From contig CM069607.1 of the NCBI GenBank assembly GCA_035771175.1, forward strand, positions 11,342,501 to 11,406,500: a stretch of DNA of 64,000 bases, written 5' to 3'. The notes below the pieces were generated by a model. That model was not told where the DNA came from. It ran no database searches and saw only the letters and a program-made list of their open reading frames with translations. Shown here one piece after another: positions 56,798 to 64,000 of the stretch; the first letter of the stretch is position 1; each line of letters starts with the position of its first letter. Both the position numbers and the translations under genes were made by a program. Source of the DNA: Paratinospora sagittata. Lineage: Eukaryota > Streptophyta > Magnoliopsida > Ranunculales > Menispermaceae.

Positions 56798-57386
56798 TAG
56801 GGGTGTAAGCCAACCCGACCGAACCGACCAACTTGACGGAACTGAACACAACCCGATGGGTTGGGTTGGATTGATCTAGGTGTTTGGGTTAGGTTGTGTT
56901 CAAAAATTTGAACCCGAACGATTCGGGTTGGGTCATGGGTTAACACCCTTAGAATCCAACCCAACCCAACCGGAACTAAACCTAACATTAACGCTTAAAT
57001 CTGTTATCCCCTAGAGCCACCGATTCATGAAATTAACGAAATTCCCAAAGTCCCAAACCCAAATCATAACTTTTTTGGCCTTCTATATAACACTTATCAA
57101 CCCTTCTTTTACTTTTTCGTTTCTTTTTCTTATTCTTTGTTTGTATTTCTTCTTTTTCTTAGGTTCTTTTTTATTTTTTCTCTCTTAAAGTTCAATACAT
57201 CTTTTTGGCAAAAAAAAATTAAGTCTCTCAACCCGAATGACCAACCCAACCCAACTTGAACTAGTTTGGTTTGGGTTAAGGAGTTAGTTTGGTTCGGGTT
57301 GAGTTTCATTTTTTCCCAACCTGAACTGTTTGGGTTGGGTTGAGTTTTGACTCGAACCCAACCCAATCCAACTCGTTACACCCCTA
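56798..57386. mobile_element. hAT-type MITE 2 (589 bp), TSD ATTACTTT/ATTGCTTT
   Basis: Starts TAGGGGTGTAAGC and ends GTTACACCCCTA, so the inverted termini match MITE 1. The flanking 8-mers differ at one position. It is rich in AACCCGACC/GGTTGGGTT runs and includes an AT-rich centre. It lies between two gag segments. Confidence 0.88.
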
Positions 57387-57732
57387 ATTGCTTTATCAAT
57401 TGCAACGAGAGATTAGTTCAATTTCTCAGGGCAACATGTCAGTGGTCTAATATTATAGGAAGTTGAAGAAATTATGGGATGAATTAGCATGCCTAATGTC
57501 AATTCCTCAATGTGTTTGTGGAGCTAAAAAGACAGTAGCTAATGTTACTTCTTTCAATTGGCTAATGCAATTTCTAATGGGATTGAATGAAGTTTTTGAC
57601 AATATCATAATTCAAATATTGGTGATTGATCCTTTACCAAGCGTAAAATAAGGCATATTCTTTGGTTTTAAGAATTAAAAAATAGAGAGAGGTACAAGTA
57701 ACATATGCTGAAGCTGTTGCTAATACTGCTAT

Positions 57733-57932
57733 TGTCACACCCCAGTACACAGCACACCGCAGTGTCTAGTACCCTCGGGATGTGATGGGTACGCATACCC
57801 CAGCCATTACATACCACGTAATATTGTGGACAAATGATCCTGGGGGTATTAGACGTTGCGGTGTGCTGTGTACTGGGATGTGACAATATATAAATTAACC
57901 AAATACATTGATTAAAAGCACGGGGTGTTACA
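57733..57932 (-). mobile_element. Very short solo LTR-like insertion (200 bp), TSD GCTAT
   Basis: On the plus strand it runs TGTCACACCCCAG to CGGGGTGTTACA, flanked by GCTAT (57,728-57,732 and 57,933-57,937). Its first ~160 bp form a long inverted repeat: CAGTACACAGCACACCGCA pairs with TGCGGTGTGCTGTGTACTG. It is either a deleted solo LTR or a new kind of short hairpin element. Confidence 0.85.
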
Positions 57933-58043
57933 GCTATGATGGTACAAAATCAGAATTTCAAGAAAGTTGGGGGAAACAAAGGCAATTACAGGAAAAAAGC
58001 ACAGTGGCAAGAAGAATGATATATATTGCGAACATTGCAAAAC

Positions 58044-58425
58044 TGATGCAATGCAATAAGAGTTGGAGTTAGTGGAAATCTCAAATTAGTATTTTCCTAT
58101 TTTAGGATATCTTACTATTTTTAGTAAATTTACTATTTTTGATAATTTACTATTTCGATAATTTTTATTTTTAGTATTTTATTAAATTAAGAAACTTGTA
58201 TTTTTGTTGAATTAGAAAATTAGTATTCGAGTCTGTTTAGAAGCCTAGTTATTACTATTTTAGTATTTGAGTCGAAAAAGGAGTTTTTCTTAGATTTCGC
58301 CTATTTAAGGCCCTTCTACGCATTATTGGAATAAAGATTGAATAATGTTGATTTTTTTCTAGAATTTGTGAATTCTTTCCTTTTTCTCGGTATGTTTATT
58401 GTTTTCCCTATCACGCCCTGCATTA
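58044..58425 (+). repeat. Reina-like LTR 1
   Basis: Runs TGATGCAATGCAATAAG to CCTGCATTA; TATTTAAGG near 58,303 is the TATA box. It lies directly after copia gag; the left flank is AAAAC. Six bases (GTTGAA) separate it from LTR 2: GTTG matches the start of the internal region after LTR 2 and AA matches the polypurine end, so an internal region has been deleted almost completely. Confidence 0.85.
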
Positions 58426-58431
58426 GTTGAA

Positions 58432-58857
58432 TGATGCAATGCAATAAGAATTGGAGTTAGTGGAAATCTCAAATTAGTATTTTTCTATTTTAGGATATTT
58501 TACTATTTTTTGTAAATTTACAATTCCCGGTAATTTACTATTTGTAGTAATTTTTCTTTTTAGTATTTTATTAAATTAGGAAACTAGTATTTTTGTTGAA
58601 TTAAAAAATTAGTATTCAAGTCTGTTTAGAAGCCTAGTTATTACTATTTCAATATTTGAGTCGCAAAAGAGTTTTTTTTTTTAAGATTTCACCTATTTAA
58701 GGCCCTTGTATGCATTAATGGAATAGAGATTGAATAATATTGAGTTTTTTTTTTCTAGAATTTATGAATTCTTTCCTCTTTTCTTGGTATTCTCAAGAAT
58801 CAAACAGTCCAGAGAAGGTGTGTTTAATTATTGTCTTCCCTCTCATGCCCTGCATCA
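58432..58857 (+). repeat. Reina-like LTR 2
   Basis: Runs TGATGCAATGCAATAAG to CCTGCATCA, with inverted ends TGATGCA/TGCATCA. It is ~90% identical to LTR 1 and to 9,821-10,367. Confidence 0.88.
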
Positions 58858-59632
58858 GTTGGTATTAGAGTTGCGTTCGTTCTTCTGCCATGCCTCCAAG
58901 AAGTTGAAAATCGGAAGCCCAACTCAAGGAAATGAATAGACGTGGTGATTACACACGACTTGAGCAACATATTACTTAGTTGACGCAACACTTTATTGTG
59001 TTCTTGCAAGTGGTACGTGGTAGGGATAGACGATGGGATTTGGGGATCAAGGTTAATATCCCAAAAGATTCGATCTTCTCTCCAACAACGACTAATTTAG
59101 ATGAAGAAATTGAAAATTTCTCAGAAGATTTTCATAACCCTTTAGATGATCCACCAATTTTTGATGAATATGTTGATGAAACTGAAGAAGAAGATGATAT
59201 TGCAACAATAGAAGATGAAGAACCAGAGTATAATAATGGGAGTTATTTAGTTGATGTGAAGGAATCCCATCTTGCAATCAACTTGCAGTCAACTAGCACT
59301 ATTGGCGGTAAGATCTACAAGATCATGATTGATTCAAGTAGCTGCAAGAATGTAGTTTCTAACGAAGCAATACTAAAAAAGTTTGGATTAGTGAAAGAGG
59401 AACATCCAAAGCCCTCTAAGCTAGTGTCGTTGAAAAGGGGCGTAAGTACTCATGATCATTTGGTGAGAGATATTCAAAAATATAATGATGTTACTAATCG
59501 GAAGCATCGAAAAAGTCGTCGAAAGCGTAGTCGCAAGCGTCGCCTGAAGCTATCAAGTCAAGAGTTTGTTTTATGGCCTTACCTCAAGCGACATTGTAGC
59601 AAATTTGAGGGCGAATTTTTTCCTACATGGAG
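58858..59632 (+). pseudogene. Reina-like gypsy internal region, deleted: primer-binding site, gag start, protease
   Basis: TGGTATTAGAGTTGCG (58,860-58,875) is the primer-binding site. MPPRS with LEQHI-like residues (58,889 onward) resembles a gypsy gag start. From 58,980 a 265-codon frame reads an acidic segment (DETEEEDDIATIEDEEPEY) and then AINLQSTSTIGGKIYKIMID followed by SSSCKNVVSNEAILKKFGL, the protease region of Reina/CRM-type elements. The active site reads IDSSSCKN, where IDGGSCEN is usual. It then passes into a basic stretch (KSRRKRSRKRRLKL) of unclear origin. RT, RNase H and integrase are absent. Element D is inserted at 59,633, apparently in the polypurine tract. Confidence 0.7.
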
Positions 59633-59971
59633 TATCACACCCCACCCGGACGTGCCTAAACCGACGGGACACTCACGGGCGGGGCGCGAATTCATTATAA
59701 CAATAATCGAATGCACATGTACACAATTGAGTACAAATCTAATTTTATTAATTTCAGAATGTATTTTTCGTACATAATATATTTAGGGGAACATCCTCCC
59801 AAAATCTCCCTATAAATAAACAAGGGGTACAAAATGTGGGCCCAAAAACCTCCACCAAGTCAGCTTTAGTCTCCTGTAAAAATTAGTTAACAACGGGGTG
59901 AGCTATTGCCCAGTGGGTAAAATAGTTTGTGAATATGACAATTAATAAAGAAGACTTCATAATCAAACATG
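59633..59971 (-). repeat. 3' LTR of element D, left piece
   Basis: Starts TATCACACCCC (expected TGTCACACC) and matches element A 8,460-8,798 with few differences, up to AATCAAACA. It includes the AACGGGGTGAGCTATTGCCC box. Confidence 0.9.
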
Positions 59972-62398
59972 TGACAACCCACTGTACGCGACGTCATGAC
60001 CAGCACGGAACCCCCGGGTATACCCTCCGGCGATACACCCAGCATCCCGTCAGCCTGACTTAAACACAAATCCTAAATAAAAATGATCCTATATAACATC
60101 CATCCAAACATGATCAACAACAATAAATATTACATCTTCAAAAATACCAAGTATAAAATTCCAAAAGTTCAAATAATATAAAACCATACACATCTCATCT
60201 ATGTGTTAATTATACATATGTTAGGTGTTATCATGTACATAATATCAAAATACAAAAGTGTACAACACCTATATCAACAAAATACTGAAAGGAATGCTCC
60301 GCAGTCAAGCCTTCCCTTTTTCCTCCTTATCGGAACCTGAAAGGATAAAGATGAGGTATGAGCTACAACAAGCTCAGTGAATGTCTTCTACAAGTGGCTA
60401 CATATATGTGCATTTATGTAAAACATGTCAAGGTCATTAAAGTATTTGAAATAACATGAGATAACCCAATGGAATGTGCTCAAATTCATTTCATAAATCA
60501 ATTAAAACATCCATATGCCATATCCATATATATATATATCAATTTGAAACAAGTTATATAATACAATGCCACGTATATGAAAACCAACAAGTAAAACACT
60601 CACACTCGATTGGCTAAGCCTAACTAATCCAATTTCCAATCCGCAAGCGAGTACTAGTAAGATCACAAATCACCTCACGTACCTCGACTTCCAACTAGCC
60701 CACTTGGGTTACTCAAATCAATTAGAATTCCTACATAATACACATGGTTCATACAATACTAAAATCAGCCAAAGTATGCTAATAACCATGTTTTAACCCA
60801 ATATCAAAGTCAACTAATGATTCTAGAATGGTTAACCCATAAGCCAAATCCCTATTGTCCAATTTAACCCATTAACATCAAATTAAACTATACATAACCC
60901 AAATTGAATGCCATAGGTTGATCCCCTTATAATACAAAGCGTTCAATCATATTAGGGGTTAATTTGACTATTCATCAAGTCAATTTCACCAATTGACTAA
61001 GTCTTGGTCAAAATCTCCAATTTGGGCAATACATAGCCTAAGGTCAAATTAAACCAAGTCTTTTAATTTTAACACAAGTCCAAACATTCTAAACTCATAA
61101 TTCTATCCAATTTGGGTACAATTAAACAATCCCCAAGTCAATTTTATCAATTGACTTGATTTGGGTCAAAAGCCCCAATTTGATGGAAATCCCCAAATTA
61201 CATGGAAATTGTCAATTTACATGGCCTAAGCCAAAATTACTCTACAATAGGATTTCCTCTACTCAAGATAAGTAAATCAGAGTGTCATACATCCATATTT
61301 GTTCATCAATTTCATCTAAATCACAAGAAATTTGAATAGGAACCCTAGGTCAAAATTCTAGTTTAGGTCAAGTTTATGAAACCTCTCCAATTTCTTGTTA
61401 AAAATTGGGGGTTTCACCATTTTTAGACTCCCAATGCCTTCTAGATTAACATATCCTAATCTCAAAACCTAAGTCCAACATTGGATTTCTTACCTCTCCC
61501 TCAAATTTCGGGATCCAAGAGTGGAAAACACTCATTATATGTTGGTTGAGGTTAGGGAAGGTCATTAGTATGAAAAACAAACATAAATCAACCCATACAT
61601 GAAAACCCTGGACCAATAACCCTAGAATTTCGGGATTCATAGAAACCCTAGGTTGAAAAATTAGTTTTCATGCATGTGGGAAAGTGATGGAAGGAAGAAA
61701 ATGAGAAAGAAATGGGGAAGAATGGTTACCTTGGGTGATTCTTGAGCACAAATCACCAAAACCCCTCATTTTTCCTCCCTTTTCTCCTCTCCTCCTTCTT
61801 CAAACTCTCTAAGACTCTTTGAAAGTGAAAAAAATGAACAAGTGAGTCCAAAAATCGTGGTAGTTGCTTTTATAGAAAAAATTTGGGCCCACACTTAAAA
61901 ATACACTTAATAAATAGAAGGAACAATTTTCTACTGAAATTACTTTCACTTAGACACTCAATTTCTTGCAAATGACTGTCAATTTAACATCTTAACCGTT
62001 AAAACGTTTTCTGAGTCACTTACCAACATTTTGGTAAACTTTCAGATAAATCCAACGGTGGGATTTCAAGATTCAATCATTTGATCAAAACTGCGCAAGA
62101 CAATCTGTAAATTGGTGACACAGTGTTTGGAGCCTTATAACTCACCGTAGACAACTCCGATCAAAATTTTCATTGTTCATAATGAAGACCTATCAGAGAA
62201 GAATAATCTGACAAAATTTCAGCTCAATCTGACCACGGATCTAGGAGAACAAGCCATTAATCCAAAACACTGTTTTCGACACAATTTTGCAACGAACAAG
62301 TCTACGATCATTTTGAAACTTCATGCAAAGACATTCGAACCAACGCGCATCGAGCATCATATACGTATATGTACACGTATACGGGTACTCTAAGGGTC
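59972..62398 (-). mobile_element. LTR of another gypsy family inserted in LTR D (solo LTR or remnant)
   Basis: Starts TGTGACAACCCACTG. Its first 60 bp resemble the LTR at 54,594 (GACGTCATGA.C..CACGG). TATAAAAGCAAC on the minus strand near 61,870 is the TATA box, so it reads leftward. The right boundary, near GGGTCA at 62,398, is less certain. About 390 bp of LTR D between the two pieces are missing, so no clean target duplication exists. Confidence 0.65.
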
Positions 62399-63084
62399 AA
62401 AATGATGTGTGTTGTTAGGATTTCCTGTATCACTTTTACAAGCAGATAGCTTTTAGATAAGACCAACCAGACCAGTCTCTAGTTGAGAGGTGGGACATGA
62501 GGTCCGCTTAAATACCAATCTTATAGAGCAGCAAGTTGCCTCTCGTTCACTATTCAAAGTTACTAAGGACAAGGCTAAGTGTGGTTGAGTCAGATTGACT
62601 ACTAATCCGGCGTAGTAACAGTATAATACATGAACTCCAAGTATACAGGAATAAGTATGATAGGTATGAACAGTATACGCAATAATGCAGTGTAAATGAA
62701 TAATAGACATAATGATAAATGAACGAAAACTTTAATAAAAGTCATAAGAAACGCAAACCTATGTTTTATTCTCCACCTTCAGATAAATTCTCCTTCTAGA
62801 ACTGTCGCCTCTTCCCGAGCAGAACCGCCTTGCACCGCGAGGAGAGTCTCTAATAGAGAGTCTCAAAAAGAAGAGAGAGAAAATCACAAAAAGAGTGATG
62901 AACCAACAAGGAGAGCAAGAGAGAGAGAGAGAGAGGAGAGTTGTGTGAAAATGAGGGGAATGAGGGGGGTGAAGGGTCCTACTTATAGAAAAAGGAATGC
63001 CCGAACATTCGGGTCATGCGCGAATGTTCGGGCGGCCTGCCCGAAGTTTTAATTTTTTTTTTCTTCTAAGCCGAGGGTATTACA
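62399..63084 (-). repeat. 3' LTR of element D, right piece
   Basis: Resumes at the position equivalent to about 9,190 in LTR A and runs to GAGGGTATTACA. It contains the GCAGCAAGTTGC variant of the conserved near-palindrome and, near 62,999-63,045, an inverted repeat (CCCGAACATTCGGG, GCGCGAATGTTCGGGC) just upstream of the minus-strand LTR start. Confidence 0.88.
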
Positions 63085-63119
63085 CTCTACCCCCTTTCAA
63101 AGAATTTCTCCCTTGAAAT

Positions 63120-63641
63120 TCAGTCCATGTAGTGATGATTACTATCTTCGTGAGATTCACCGCCTTCGTCATCATTGACAAGATCAGGGTAATGCCGGTA
63201 AGGTCCCTGAATAATACTGTAGCCAGTGGAATCCTCAACATCATCAAACAATGGAGAGCAAACGGAGTAGGATTCGTCCTCAGAAGGTTCCGACATTTGC
63301 CTGACTGATGGTGGTGTAGGCCACTGCAAGTTGCAGCGTTTCAGGAGAGATAAGTTGAGGGATGGAATACATTTTCATGCAGTTGCCCAAATTCGGCCGC
63401 CTGACAATTTTGGTAAGAGATCTTGCCAGGATGAGGGCACAGGATTGCTTCGGGCAATATTGTTACGCTAAAGCCATACTCGCTCTGGCGATAAGAATCG
63501 CTGCCGCTGAGGCGAAGGGGTTGGTGACGTAAAAAAGTTGTGGTTTGCTTCAGAGTCTGAATGAGTCTCTACTAGTTGCCAAGCAGGCCATGGAGCAAAT
63601 GACTCGTTACTCCTATTTGAATTATTTTCAAACATCTGCAT
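63120..63641 (-). pseudogene. Family-N ORF3 of element D
   Basis: The frame from the ATG at 63,641 is exactly 173 codons plus stop, as in element C, and aligns with it without gaps at about 60% identity. Shared blocks are SPT.SP.RQR, LSPER, VPSSWQ.LLPKLSG, LKRCN, PTPPSV, DVEDSTG and IQGPYRHYP. Two stops break it (about residues 58 and 88). It lies between pol and the polypurine tract, as in C. Function is unknown. The gap-free alignment argues that ORF3 is a genuine component of the family and not a chance frame. Confidence 0.7.
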
Positions 63642-63730
63642 GGTTAATTAAATAAAACAATATATTAAGATATTATAAAAGAAGTTCCACAATTTCATTG
63701 ATTACTGAAAAAGTACAATGCATCACATCA

Positions 63731-64000
63731 TCAACTATTACTAGAAAACAATTCGGTGTATTTCAGTTTAATTGTATCTTCTAGTTCCCAAGTTGTTTCC
63801 TCTACTCCGTGGTGATCCCAGAGTACTTTAACAAGTGGAATGCTATGTTGCCTCAGTTCTTAAGTTTTCCTTTCAAGAATTTGTATTGTTCTTTCCTGAT
63901 ATTTGTTTCCTTCTTCAACCCGGACTTCGACCAGAAGGATGATATGTGAAGGATCCGGACGATACTTTCGAAGCATAGATACATGAAAAACGTCATGAAC
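63731..64000 (-). pseudogene. Ty3/gypsy integrase C-terminus and chromodomain of element D (partial)
   Basis: The minus strand reads HDVFHVSMLRKYRPDPSH, VEVRVEEGNKYQERTIQIL, then IPLVKVLWDHHGVEETTWEL and ends ELFSSNS, nearly the same as the end of element C pol. One stop lies at the KT*ELR position. The rest of pol is beyond the window. Confidence 0.88.

Larger units (their letters stand above)
54404..58043 (+). pseudogene. Retrofit-like copia gag, split by three insertions
   Basis: Four exposed segments read in order. 54,429-54,593: PLTGNNFLSWS, then SMQKALGAKVKLGFINGKC and KMPDAS. 56,634-56,797: EYKQWKCVDYMVIPWILNS and TTTKELWDELGKRFGESNR. 57,395-57,732: QLQREI, YRKLKKLWDELACL, SFNWLMQFLMGLNEVFDNI. 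57,938-58,043: MMVQNQNFKKVGGN and the first half of a zinc knuckle, CEHCK. This is the gag of a copia element. The first in-frame stop lies at 54,490 (TGA). Each insertion has its own target duplication, so the order of events can be read. The element stops at 58,043 where a Reina-like element is inserted. Confidence 0.88.
59633..64000 (-). mobile_element. Family-N LTR retrotransposon D, 3' part
   Basis: Reading the minus strand from the window end: integrase/chromodomain end, ORF3, polypurine tract, 3' LTR. The LTR is interrupted by a foreign LTR at 59,972-62,398. Its left flank is TGGAG. The internal region continues beyond 64,000. The LTR is closer to that of element A than to C. Confidence 0.88.

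Noticed and set aside
59500..59560. Arg/Lys-rich peptide as a nuclear protein gene
   Set aside because: It is the tail of a deleted retrotransposon frame with low-complexity DNA (CGTCG/AAGCG), without a start or neighbouring domain.

Overview
This window is nuclear DNA of a flowering plant, almost certainly a eudicot. The evidence is a tau-class glutathione S-transferase gene, a fragment of a plant myosin XI exon, an endogenous pararetrovirus resembling the florendoviruses, and a dense mix of Ty1/copia and Ty3/gypsy elements, LINE and SINE remnants and MITEs. The species cannot be named from the sequence. Almost everything is repeat DNA inserted into older repeat DNA. No intact cellular gene is visible: the only recognisable host gene, the GST, has a 5.7-kb copia element in its intron and a stop codon in its second exon.

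Layout. 1-7,565: minus-strand Ty3/gypsy element with chromodomain (Tekay-like), with a 2.7-kb LTR, inserted into element A. 7,566-9,811: 5' part of element A (minus strand), a member of an LTR-retrotransposon family called here family N (members A, B, C and D). 9,812-10,367: 3' end of a small-LTR (Reina-like) gypsy element carrying a CACTA-type MITE. 10,373-14,268: 3' part of a Retrofit-like copia element with a solo LTR inserted in its protease. 14,269-21,110: remnants of Athila/Tat-like gypsy elements, a LINE fragment, a MITE and solo LTR B. 21,193-21,427: a SINE. 21,843-28,423: the GST gene with a Tork-like copia element in its intron. 29,470-45,640: two copies of a caulimovirid joined head to head, the minus-strand copy interrupted by family-N element C (33,942-42,918). 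46,895-47,024: myosin XI exon fragment. 47,723-58,043: 5' part of a Retrofit-like copia element, itself carrying a rearranged Tork-like element, three solo LTRs, two hAT-type MITEs and a fold-back element. 58,044-59,632: 5' part of a Reina-like element. 59,633-64,000: 3' part of family-N element D, whose LTR is split by another LTR.

Two observations stand out. First, the nested layers at the right end (copia zinc knuckle, then Reina-like element, then element D) appear to continue in the same order and orientation at the left end (element A, Reina-like 3' LTR, then the rest of the copia zinc knuckle), with compatible target-site duplications at two junctions. The window therefore behaves as if its right end once adjoined its left end. 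A large tandem duplication, an excised and reinserted circle, or an assembly artefact would explain this. Second, family N carries two extra ORFs besides gag-pol: one upstream of gag, seen in A and C, and one of exactly 173 codons between pol and the 3' LTR, seen in C and D and about 60% identical without gaps.

All alignments and identities were made by eye. The lineage names (Tekay, Tork, Retrofit, Reina, Athila/Tat, florendovirus) rest on motif resemblance, not on database searches.
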